DNA of 64,000 bases from Peribacillus sp. ACCC06369 (GTDB lineage Bacteria; Bacillota; Bacilli; Bacillales; DSM-1321), in assembly GCF_030348945.1 (NCBI RefSeq), contig NZ_JAUCEN010000002.1, positions 5,146,001-5,210,000 of the forward strand. Reading direction: 5' to 3'. The notes below the pieces were generated by a model. It had not been told where the DNA came from. It ran no database searches and was given only the letters and a program-made list of their open reading frames with translations. The position numbers and the translations under genes are program-made. Below are positions 28,632 to 36,443 of this stretch, piece by piece. Each line of letters starts with the position of its first letter. The first letter of the stretch is position 1.

Positions 28632-28677
28632 TGTAACAAAAATGTAATATGTTTTAACCCTTTTGATTTGTTAGAAT
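28632..28677 (+). promoter_or_regulatory. WalR (YycF) box and promoter of the LysM-NlpC/P60 gene
   Basis: TGTAAC-AAAAA-TGTAAT at 28632-28648 fits the WalR direct-repeat consensus TGTWAH-N5-TGTWAH exactly. A TAGAAT -10 element at 28672-28677 follows at a distance typical for WalR-activated wall hydrolase genes. No good -35 is visible, which agrees with activator dependence. Confidence 0.65.
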
Positions 28678-28708
28678 AGGGAAAAAGACATATTCGAGGT
28701 GGAAAACC

Positions 28709-29749
28709 GTGAAAAAAAGTGTAGTCGCATTTTCGACATTAGCCATTTTATCTTCGACTTTTGTTTCTCCTGCCCTTGCCAGTACATATACAGTCAAAAG
28801 CGGTGATAACTTAAGTAAAATCGCCCAGAAGCATAATACGACGGTAAAAGACTTAAAACAGCTTAATAACTTAAAAACAGACTTTTTGAGTATTAACCAA
28901 AAATTAATTATTTCCAACTCCAAAACGACATCAAATGCTTCTTCAGTCTCCTTGAAAAAAACAAAGAATACTACATATACCATTGTTTCAGGTGATACCT
29001 TAACCAGGATAGCAAACAAGCATAACCTTACACTTGCTGAATTGATGAAATTGAATAATTTAAAATCCGATAGAATTTATGCGGGTGCTAAACTTATCGT
29101 ATCTAAATCAACCACTACCACCACCATTGATCTACCAAGCAGCTCCAAGCCATCCAATGTTACTCAGACCCCAGCCAATTCGTCTACATACATTGTGGTA
29201 AAAGGGGACACACTTTCCAAGATCTCCAGAAAAACCAACTTGACTGTAGCCCAGCTTAAATCAATCAACTCGTTAGAGTCTGATCTAATCAGAGTGGGCC
29301 AAAAACTAAAATTAGGTAAATCGGCAAGTACAGCCTCTCCAGGTAAACATGATGATGGAAAAGTGGAAGCTCCAAGTTCCGGGAACAAAGTAACCAAGCT
29401 CGTTTCTGAAGCAAAGAAATTAATTGGAACACCATATTCGTGGGCGGGCGCCTCTCCATCAGGTTTCGATTGCAGTGGATTTATTTACTATACGTTCAAA
29501 AAGGCTGGATATGAAGTTTCCAGGCTTTCATCTTCCACATATTATGATATGGGTAAAAGGGTTACTTCACCGAAAAGTGGCGACCTTATCTTCTTTGCAA
29601 CGGGTTCCAACAAATCAGTGGTAAGCCATATGGGAATTTACTTGGGTGGCGGACAGTTCATTCATGCCTCATCAAGTAAGGGAGTAACAATCAGTTCTAC
29701 TTCAAACTCTTATTTCAAAAGTAGAATCATAGGATATAGAAGTTTATAG
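28709..29749 (+). CDS. Cell-wall DL-endopeptidase with three LysM domains and NlpC/P60 domain (LytE/CwlS-like)
   Basis: This is a secreted peptidoglycan hydrolase that cuts D-Glu-meso-DAP bonds in stem peptides and helps elongation or cell separation. The 346-residue protein has a signal peptide (1 to about 25, ending PALAS), LysM repeats at about 27-69, 90-132 and 161-202 joined by Ser/Thr-rich linkers, and an NlpC/P60 domain with catalytic Cys255 (FDCSGF), His307 (VSHMG) and His319 (FIHAS). Translation starts at GTG behind GAGGTGG. The upstream WalR box suggests control by the essential WalKR wall-homeostasis system, as for lytE. Confidence 0.94.
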   Translation: MKKSVVAFSTLAILSSTFVSPALASTYTVKSGDNLSKIAQKHNTTVKDLKQLNNLKTDFLSINQKLIISNSKTTSNASSVSLKKTKNTTYTIVSGDTLTRIANKHNLTLAELMKLNNLKSDRIYAGAKLIVSKSTTTTTIDLPSSSKPSNVTQTPANSSTYIVVKGDTLSKISRKTNLTVAQLKSINSLESDLIRVGQKLKLGKSASTASPGKHDDGKVEAPSSGNKVTKLVSEAKKLIGTPYSWAGASPSGFDCSGFIYYTFKKAGYEVSRLSSSTYYDMGKRVTSPKSGDLIFFATGSNKSVVSHMGIYLGGGQFIHASSSKGVTISSTSNSYFKSRIIGYRSL

Positions 29750-29853
29750 GATTTACATGCCAGACTTTATCTTAAAGTCTGGCAATCTTATGTAGAGAGT
29801 CACACCTTCTTTTTATTCATGGTTATATAATTAAAAAATTCGATTGATAGGAT

Positions 29854-29893
29854 AGCGAAGGAATTCAGTATCTGAGAATCCTTCGTTTTTTTA
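29854..29893 (+). terminator. Rho-independent terminator of the LysM-NlpC/P60 gene
   Basis: CGAAGGA and TCCTTCG arms flank an inner imperfect stem and are followed by seven Ts. A weaker hairpin (GCCAGACTTT/AAAGTCTGGC, 29759-29785) lies closer to the stop codon. Confidence 0.75.
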
Positions 29894-30036
29894 CTGTTAA
29901 TACAGGTAAATATGCACTCTAAGTACAAAAAGAAACTATTCTATTTTTGACAAAAAAAAGGTATAGTTAAAAACATACCAACTAGGTATTTTTTCGCACC
30001 TTCCATTTTATGGGATGGTTCAAGGGGGAATATTAG

Positions 30037-30963
30037 ATGAGATCCGAACATAAAAAAAAGAAAAAGAAACGTAAAACGTTTAAAATAATCGGCTTCACCC
30101 TTCTTATCCTTATCATTGGCGCAGGTACTTATGGAGCTTCAGTTTATCAATCGTTAGCCGGAGCGATTCAAACTATGCAGGGTACAGAGCACAAAACGGA
30201 TAAGCGTGTAGATGACATCAAGTTCAAAAGCAAAGATCCATTTTCATTACTCATTCTTGGCGTGGATGAAAGGAAAAATGACTCAGGTCGATCAGATACG
30301 ATGATTGTCATGACGGTTAATCCTAAAAAAGAATCCATTGAATTATTGAGTTTACCCAGAGATACGCGTACAGAAATCATCGGTAAAGGCATAAATGATA
30401 AAATGAACCATGCCTATGCATATGGCGGAGTTTCCATGTCGATAAACACAGTGGAAAACTATATGGATATTCCGATTGATTATTACGTCAAAATGAATAT
30501 GGAAGGCTTTCAGGATATTGTGAATGCTGTCGGTGGCATCACAGTTGATAATGATATGGACCTTGCCTATAAAGGGTTTAATTTTAATAAAGGCACAATC
30601 GACTTAAATGGTAAAGAGGCATTGATTTATTCCCGAATCCGCAAGGAAGATCCCCGCGGAGATTATGGACGGCAAATGCGGCAACGTCAGGTTATCCAAG
30701 CTGTCATGAAAAAAGGGTCAAGTCTCTCAACACTTACCAATTATGACGATATATTCGAAGCACTAGGTAAAAACGTTGAGACCAATTTAAGTTTCAATGA
30801 AATGTTGAGTATCCAAAATAACTATAAATCATCCCTAAAAAATATTGAACAATATACTCTTGAAGGTGACAATCAAAAGGTAGATGGCGTTTGGTACAAC
30901 ATCGTTCCGGAAGATACAAAACTTGAAGCCCAAAACCGTGTGAAAACACATCTGGGATTATAA
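30037..30963 (+). CDS. LytR-CpsA-Psr (LCP) family glycopolymer-peptidoglycan ligase
   Basis: This is a second LCP enzyme, likely attaching teichoic acid or another polymer to peptidoglycan. The 308-residue protein has a Lys-rich cytosolic start, one membrane helix at about 16-36, and the LCP motifs LILGVDERKNDSGRSDTMIVM, LLSLPRDTRTEI, KMNHAYAYGG and IYSRIRKEDPRGDYGRQMRQRQ. It is shorter than the protein at 10.2 kb and resembles TagT/TagU/TagV forms. AAGGGGG precedes the ATG. It stands alone with its own terminator. Confidence 0.92.
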   Translation: MRSEHKKKKKKRKTFKIIGFTLLILIIGAGTYGASVYQSLAGAIQTMQGTEHKTDKRVDDIKFKSKDPFSLLILGVDERKNDSGRSDTMIVMTVNPKKESIELLSLPRDTRTEIIGKGINDKMNHAYAYGGVSMSINTVENYMDIPIDYYVKMNMEGFQDIVNAVGGITVDNDMDLAYKGFNFNKGTIDLNGKEALIYSRIRKEDPRGDYGRQMRQRQVIQAVMKKGSSLSTLTNYDDIFEALGKNVETNLSFNEMLSIQNNYKSSLKNIEQYTLEGDNQKVDGVWYNIVPEDTKLEAQNRVKTHLGL

Positions 30964-30969
30964 TGGGGG

Positions 30970-31002
30970 GAGGATGGCTTTAATAGCCATCCTCTTTTTT
31001 TA
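30970..31002 (+). terminator. Rho-independent terminator of the second LCP gene
   Basis: GAGGATGGC and GCCATCCTC form the stem, followed by seven Ts. Confidence 0.9.
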
Positions 31003-31010
31003 CCTTTTGG

Positions 31011-32777
31011 TCAATCCTTCGTTTTTTTAAAATAATCGGAACGTATCACTTGGTCACTCAGATCAATCTCCTTTTGGTCTTCTGATGAAAATCCTTCGAC
31101 CTTGCCCTCTTCATTAATTTTCATTTGAGAACCATAATCCCCTTTTAATATCAAAGCATCACCTTTTTCGTCATTAAGCATGCTCTCTCCAAAGTATGAA
31201 GAACTCTTAATATTGAACAGATCATATAGAGTTGGTAAAATATCGATTTGGCCCGCTACCTTATCAATCGTTCTTCCTTTCATATCCTCCTGATAAATGA
31301 TCACGGGAATGGGCATATATTTTTCAATCCACTGCTCATCGCTAATTTTACTACCGTAATACGCTTCAACCTCGTGTTTATCTTTTAAAAATAGCCCATC
31401 ATGATCTCCGTAAATGACAATCACGCTGTCTTTCAATTTCCCGTCATCCTTCAATTTCTTTACGAAATCCCCGATGGCTGAATCCGTATAATGAATTGCT
31501 TCAAAATATTTAGATAGATAACTGCCCTCTTTTCCAACTTCAGGCTTCAATGTTATCTGTTCCTTCGGTAGCGAAAAAGGTACATGGCTGGTCAATGTAA
31601 CGAAAAAAGCATAATAGGGATTTTGTTTATCTTTTAATAAATCATAGCTTTGATTGAAGAAACTGCGGTCTCCCAAGCCCATCGAAATCATCTCATCTTG
31701 CTTCATGTCCTCTATGGAAAAATAGTCATCAAACCCTAGTGAGGGATATGCATGCTGCCTATTCCAAAAGTCTTCTTCATCCCCGTGGAAAGCATAACTT
31801 TGATAATCCGACTTCTTTAATTCTTTAGCAAGACCCGGGAAATCATTATAAGGGAACCGAAAAAAGGTCGCGCCTTGCTTTAAAGGAAATAAACCGGTAT
31901 TCACGATCAGCTCTCCATCAGATGAATTTCCAAATACGGTCTGTGGATATACATGCGGGAAGTACAAACCCTCCTTCGCCAATTCATTCATGAATGGTGT
32001 GACCTCCTGTCCGGCACTACTTTGAAATAGCGGAAACGCCTGTAAAGATTCCACTTGGATGATAATGAGATTCTTCCCCTCCAATGAACCTGAAAAGGCA
32101 TGATCCTTTATTTTCTTTTTATTAAAGTAATCAGAAACGGCCTTCTTTTCTTTCGAAGACATTCCATGCCCTCCCGAGTCAGTAAAGTAGGCATACGTGT
32201 CCAATAAGTGATGACCGATCGGGCCCCAGTTTCGCAAGAAGGTATTCGCCTCATAACGCCGGGTTATATCCACCTTGTCGATAAAAATATTCTTTACCGG
32301 CTTAAGCCCTGCTATCATCAGGAAAATCACGGCCGGTACAAGTGCCATATGCTTGAGGGGGTATTTTTTCTTCACGAATGATTCTGCAATTGGAATGCCT
32401 ACCAGAAGAAAGATTGAATCTTTCATTTCCATCATACTGAATATACTTTCACCAAGCCCATTCAGATTGCTTTTTTGCATCCACATATAGGAAGTTATAG
32501 GTGTCGAGTAATAGCGATAAAACCAGATGTCCCCAAGGAAAAAGACCATGATCGAAAGAAGGAAGACAGAAAAAATGATGCCCTTTAGGATCCAATTCGG
32601 TATCCATTCCTTCAGATAAACAATAAAACCGGCAACACCGATGATTATCGTAATAATCCCGACAGAAAGATCATTACCCATCCTATCATTCGTATAAATG
32701 AAAAGTATGGCCACGATTGAAATGGACAAAATCTCAAATAGCCTCTCCTTCAATCGCTGATTTAGGTTATACTTCAT
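31011..32777 (-). CDS. LTA synthase family protein (LtaS-like) with Ser in place of the catalytic Thr
   Basis: LtaS-type enzymes take glycerol phosphate from phosphatidylglycerol and build lipoteichoic acid outside the membrane. The 588-residue protein has about five N-terminal membrane helices (to about residue 165) and an extracytoplasmic sulfatase-fold domain. Metal and substrate residues fit LtaS: E243 (QVESLQAF), W338 (HGDEEDFWNR), H398 (TSHVPF), D458-H459 (YGDHDG). The nucleophile motif, usually GKTSD, reads GNSSD with Ser285 (TCA, 31923-31925) where Thr is expected. It may be a primase/YvgJ-type paralogue or have altered activity. No ltaS partner is in the window. Confidence 0.85.
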   Translation of the reverse strand: MKYNLNQRLKERLFEILSISIVAILFIYTNDRMGNDLSVGIITIIIGVAGFIVYLKEWIPNWILKGIIFSVFLLSIMVFFLGDIWFYRYYSTPITSYMWMQKSNLNGLGESIFSMMEMKDSIFLLVGIPIAESFVKKKYPLKHMALVPAVIFLMIAGLKPVKNIFIDKVDITRRYEANTFLRNWGPIGHHLLDTYAYFTDSGGHGMSSKEKKAVSDYFNKKKIKDHAFSGSLEGKNLIIIQVESLQAFPLFQSSAGQEVTPFMNELAKEGLYFPHVYPQTVFGNSSDGELIVNTGLFPLKQGATFFRFPYNDFPGLAKELKKSDYQSYAFHGDEEDFWNRQHAYPSLGFDDYFSIEDMKQDEMISMGLGDRSFFNQSYDLLKDKQNPYYAFFVTLTSHVPFSLPKEQITLKPEVGKEGSYLSKYFEAIHYTDSAIGDFVKKLKDDGKLKDSVIVIYGDHDGLFLKDKHEVEAYYGSKISDEQWIEKYMPIPVIIYQEDMKGRTIDKVAGQIDILPTLYDLFNIKSSSYFGESMLNDEKGDALILKGDYGSQMKINEEGKVEGFSSEDQKEIDLSDQVIRSDYFKKTKD

Positions 32778-32892
32778 GCTCCAGCCACTTTCCTCTTCAT
32801 TATTTCCAGGCCATCGTTAAGCCTGATTACGGAAGATTACTTATAAATATTACTTAGCGTTACCATTTATGAGAAATTGCAGACAGAAAACA

Positions 32893-32930
32893 GCATTAAT
32901 ATTTGGCAGTTGCCAAACCAGTCTTAATGC
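32893..32930. promoter_or_regulatory. Nested dyad upstream of the LtaS-like gene
   Basis: Inner arms TTTGGCA-GT-TGCCAAA (32902-32917) sit inside outer arms GCATTAA and TTAATGC. It lies about 115-150 bases before the LtaS-like start and could be an operator or a long hairpin ending transcription from the SecA2-SlaP side. Confidence 0.4.
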
Positions 32931-32944
32931 CTTCCCTCATAAAC

Positions 32945-33235
32945 AAGAGCCTTCATCTATAGATGAGGGCTCAGACTGTAGACAAACTTGAGAAAAGCAA
33001 GTTTGTTATTTAATAAACTTCAGTTGTTTTCAGAAATTGCTTCGTGAGGAGTGTCACAAATTTCTTCAATCTAGTGAGGGTTTCACCCATATAAACCAGG
33101 AAAAAATCAAGGAGCATAACCCCTTCTCGTTTTTATAATTCGGGTAATACTTCCCTCGATAAAATCGTGAAAGGGATTCGGGTGAGACCATTCCGCACCC
33201 TATTTTGTCGACAAACTGGTATAGATGAGGGCTTT
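32945..33235 (+). repeat. Dispersed intergenic repeat, copy 1 (short form)
   Basis: It begins with a hairpin around GATGAGGGCTC and the family start CAGACTGTAGACAAACTTG, then CAGTTGTTTTCAGAAAT and GAGGAGTGTCACAAATTTC, which are shared with copies at 44.3 and 57.3 kb. The GC-rich core found in other copies is deleted. Near the right end TATAGATGAGGGCT recurs. No gene lies in 32778-33298 apart from this repeat and the dyad. Confidence 0.7.
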
Positions 33236-33298
33236 TCAACATACTTAATCATTCCTTTTCATTCCGGTTGCCGCCAATTCATGTGAGTGTTTTTCCTA

Positions 33299-33781
33299 CT
33301 ATCTCTTCCATTCAAAAGCAATCTTCCAATCTTCATCAGGAATCGATTCTGCCAACATATCCCCTTCTTCGAATAAGAAACGCCATGGCATGCTTGAAAG
33401 TGCCGGTATCTCCCCCAGGTTTGATAGATCGAATGCCTTTTTTGCCAATAATTTTCCGTTCCCATCCACTATCAATAAATCCACGATATCAAACTGGACT
33501 GCTTTCTCCAATGAATTTCGGAGAAAAGCAACTATGATTACATCATCCTCCACCCTATTCAGCTTAACGCCGGATATTGAAATTTGATTCGGTTTTAATG
33601 CAGCCAGCCTTTGATGGTGGAATCTATATACATATTCCTCTTGCTTGGAAATTTCCCATTCCTTGTGAAACATCAGGGCAGTATGAACAGCGTCCTGATT
33701 GAGTACCTCACGTTCATCTATAGTTAAATGGTTTTTCTTTTCATTAACCCTTATATCCCTTTTTCCAAATAAACTCATCAT
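33299..33781 (-). CDS. Accessory Sec S-layer assembly protein (SlaP-like, single SLAP domain)
   Basis: In Bacillus anthracis SlaP works with SecA2 to export S-layer proteins. This 160-residue protein matches my recollection of the SLAP_DUP domain: LMFHKEWEISKQEEYVYRF, KPNQISISGVKL, VIIVAFLRNSLEKAVQF, KAFDLSNLGEIPALSSMPWRFLF. It carries one such domain; the anthracis protein has two, so this is a half-length form. Its ATG overlaps the secA2 stop (ATGA), so the two are coupled. No signal peptide is seen, consistent with a cytosolic partner. No S-layer gene is in the window. Confidence 0.78.
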   Translation of the reverse strand: MMSLFGKRDIRVNEKKNHLTIDEREVLNQDAVHTALMFHKEWEISKQEEYVYRFHHQRLAALKPNQISISGVKLNRVEDDVIIVAFLRNSLEKAVQFDIVDLLIVDGNGKLLAKKAFDLSNLGEIPALSSMPWRFLFEEGDMLAESIPDEDWKIAFEWKR

Positions 33782-36156
33782 TCTTCACTCTCCAAAGCAG
33801 CTTCATCTTCCTGATTGCTATTCATATATTCCATAAAACGGATGCTTATCTCCGACTCGATTATACTTAAGAGAAGGTTGAATTGGCTAAGTGCCACTTT
33901 TTCAAACAACATATATGGGTCCTGTTGACCATATCCGCTTAAACCAACGCCTTCCTTCATACTATTCATTTCGTCCAAATGATTCATCCAATTTGTATCA
34001 ATATGCTGCAGCATGAAAGCACGTAACTGGTTTCCCCATTCTGCATCGTCTTGAAAAATTACTAGCATCGATTCCAATTCACCTAAAGCATCCAATGCTT
34101 TTGCTTCAACTAAATGACCTTCCAAATCCTTCAAATCACTTGCCTGCCAATCCAAAGACAGGAAAACAGGGGAAAGCTCATCAATAAAGGCGGAGGAATC
34201 AGGTTCTGCTAGATGTTCAGGGTAATGTTTCTCTATGAGTCGACGAACGTATTTTTCGATATATTCTAGTAATATGACCGACATCCGTCCAGAATCCCAA
34301 TCAAGAATCCTATCTCTCATCGCATAGATGATTTTTCTTTGCTCATTTAATGCATGTTCTAACTTCAATAAATGGTAACGACTTGATTGATGCATCTGCT
34401 CTATCGTTTCCTGCACCCTTTTCATGAATTTATCGGGTGCAGGGCCCACCACCAATCCATTTTCGTCCGTTTTGATTTTATTTATATACCGTTCGATCTC
34501 TTCTTCATCATAGTAATCAAACAAATCATCTTCCAAGGAAATGATGAATTGTGTTGAACCTGGATCACCCTGCCGGCCGGAACGTCCCCTTAGCTGCATG
34601 TCAATCCGACTGCTCTCGTGTCGCTCCGTACCGATGATATGAAGGCCGCCCAATTCCTTGACAGCATCATCCAGCACTATATCCGTTCCTCTCCCAGCCA
34701 TGTTCGTAGCCAGCATGACTTGATTTTTTTGCCCGGCATTGGCGATGATTTCCGCTTCATCCTCTTCCGTCTTCGCATTAAGGATTTGATGCTTAATTTT
34801 CCCCTTATCTAAATGAACCGAAATTTTTTCAGATTGCTCAATGGAGGTCGTCCCGATCAGAATAGGTCTGCCTTCTTCATGAATCCGTTTTACTTCCGTG
34901 ACGATTTTGTTGATTTTGCTGATTTCATCCTTATAGATCAAATCAATCTCATCCACTCGAATAATAGGCTTATTAGTTGGAATTTCAATGACGGGGAGCT
35001 GATATGTTTCCCGGAATTCCGACTTTGATTGCACGGCACTGCCTGTCATCCCAGACATTGAATGATATAAACGAAAGTAATTTTGGATGGTTATCAACGC
35101 CTGTGTTTCATTCTCTTCGGAAATCTCCAAGCCCTCTTTTGCCTCAATTGCTTGATGAAGCCCATCACTGAAGCTTCGCCCTTCCATCACCCTGCCTGTG
35201 AATTTATCGATTAATGAAATCCTTCCATCCATGACAATGTAGTCCACATCCAATTTCATGATCGCGTGGGCTTTAAGCGCCTGTGTGACATTATGTAATA
35301 ACTCTTGATGATCCAGATCATACAGATTGTCGATACCAAAAGCCTCTTCAATCTTGGAAGCCCCTTGATCCGTGAAAAAGGCCGCCTTTGACTCAGTGAA
35401 AATCTCGTAATCATCATTTTCTATATATGACTTCATGATTTGTGCAGTGATCTGGTGAAGCTCGGTTCCGTCGCTTGCCTTGCCCGCAATGATTAATGGT
35501 GTCCTCGCTTCATCAATCAAGATGCTGTCAATCTCATCGACAATGGCAAATCGGTGTCCTCTTTGAACCTTCTCTTCCCTTCGGAAAACCATATTGTCAC
35601 GCAAATAATCAAAACCGAACTCTGTTGCCGTTCCATACGTGATATCTGCTTTATAAGCTTCACGTTTTGCAGTAGGCCCCATTTGGGAAATGTTCAAACC
35701 GACCGTCAACCCTAGAAATTCATGAATTTTTCCCATTAACTCTTTATCACGTCTGGCCAAATATTCATTGGCCGTAATAATATGGACACCATTCCCGCAC
35801 AGTGCATGTAAATAGCTAGGCAAGGTAGCGACAAGTGTCTTCCCCTCTCCCGTATTCATTTGTGCAATGCCCCCTTCACTCAGGACAAAGCCACCTGCAA
35901 GCTGGACATCATGGTGCCTAAGGTTCAACACTCGTTTAGAAGCCTCCCTTACTACCGCAAAAGCTTCGGTTTGTATATCCGATATATTTTTACCAGCATC
36001 CAATAAGTTTTTAAATCTATCCTTCATTCCGCATAATTCTTGATCTGAATATCTTTCATACTTACCCTCTAGTCGATTCACATCTTCTACCAACTTATAA
36101 ATTCTCTTTAAGTCTTTAGAGCTTTCTTTGAAGAACTTTTTCATACTGGATAGCAT
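33778..36156 (-). CDS. secA2: Accessory protein translocase ATPase SecA2
   Basis: SecA2 powers export of a small set of proteins, often S-layer proteins or autolysins, through SecYEG. The 792-residue protein has all SecA motifs: Walker A MNTGEGKT at about 100-107, DEID at 207-210, the preprotein cross-linking domain, motif VI (QLRGRSGRQGDPGSTQF), and the helical scaffold with IDTNWMNHLDEMNSMKEGVGLSGYGQ in part. It lacks the C-terminal zinc-finger (CxCxSG) and linker of housekeeping SecA, and ends in an acidic tail. The ribosome site is GGAGAG. It pairs with the SlaP-like gene downstream. Confidence 0.93.
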   Translation of the reverse strand: MLSSMKKFFKESSKDLKRIYKLVEDVNRLEGKYERYSDQELCGMKDRFKNLLDAGKNISDIQTEAFAVVREASKRVLNLRHHDVQLAGGFVLSEGGIAQMNTGEGKTLVATLPSYLHALCGNGVHIITANEYLARRDKELMGKIHEFLGLTVGLNISQMGPTAKREAYKADITYGTATEFGFDYLRDNMVFRREEKVQRGHRFAIVDEIDSILIDEARTPLIIAGKASDGTELHQITAQIMKSYIENDDYEIFTESKAAFFTDQGASKIEEAFGIDNLYDLDHQELLHNVTQALKAHAIMKLDVDYIVMDGRISLIDKFTGRVMEGRSFSDGLHQAIEAKEGLEISEENETQALITIQNYFRLYHSMSGMTGSAVQSKSEFRETYQLPVIEIPTNKPIIRVDEIDLIYKDEISKINKIVTEVKRIHEEGRPILIGTTSIEQSEKISVHLDKGKIKHQILNAKTEEDEAEIIANAGQKNQVMLATNMAGRGTDIVLDDAVKELGGLHIIGTERHESSRIDMQLRGRSGRQGDPGSTQFIISLEDDLFDYYDEEEIERYINKIKTDENGLVVGPAPDKFMKRVQETIEQMHQSSRYHLLKLEHALNEQRKIIYAMRDRILDWDSGRMSVILLEYIEKYVRRLIEKHYPEHLAEPDSSAFIDELSPVFLSLDWQASDLKDLEGHLVEAKALDALGELESMLVIFQDDAEWGNQLRAFMLQHIDTNWMNHLDEMNSMKEGVGLSGYGQQDPYMLFEKVALSQFNLLLSIIESEISIRFMEYMNSNQEDEAALESEE

Positions 36157-36363
36157 AGGGTTTTCTCTCCTATTATTTCAATTGAACTCTAGTGAAATTA
36201 TATCAGTTATATATTTACTGTTTATAAATTATTACCTCTATATTGAAATTATATAGAAGGTTTTTTTTCACCCTTCCTTCTTTTATTCCGATATTGTAAA
36301 AGTTATAAAAGCTACAGTCATCCTAGTCCAGTCTGGATGAAATTCACATAGAAAATTAACGCT

Positions 36364-36393
36364 CCTTCCTGAATATCAGGAAGGGGTTTTTTT
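36364..36393 (+). terminator. Intrinsic terminator located upstream of the alkaline phosphatase gene
   Basis: CCTTCCTGA and TCAGGAAGG form a nine-base stem, followed by seven Ts. No plus-strand gene precedes it: secA2 starts at 36156 on the other strand. A second hairpin (TCATCC...GGATGA) lies at about 36317-36342. This fits either a small RNA or a leader with attenuation ahead of the phosphatase. Confidence 0.7.
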
Positions 36394-36443
36394 ATCGATT
36401 TAAACAAATAATAGGAAGACTTTCACCCAATGGAGGATTCCAG

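Larger units (their letters stand above)
27622..28708. other. Gene-poor region with decayed coding remnants
   Basis: Over 1 kb without an intact gene. An intrinsic-terminator-like hairpin lies at 27986-28037 with no gene feeding it. At about 28451-28612 a stretch reads through 50-odd codons on the plus strand (YLDEDGNVHYKNRTIF, then KLITRIQIVKKD) with no start or ribosome site, which looks like the tail of a lost gene. The WalR box and promoter of the LysM gene occupy the right end. Confidence 0.45.
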
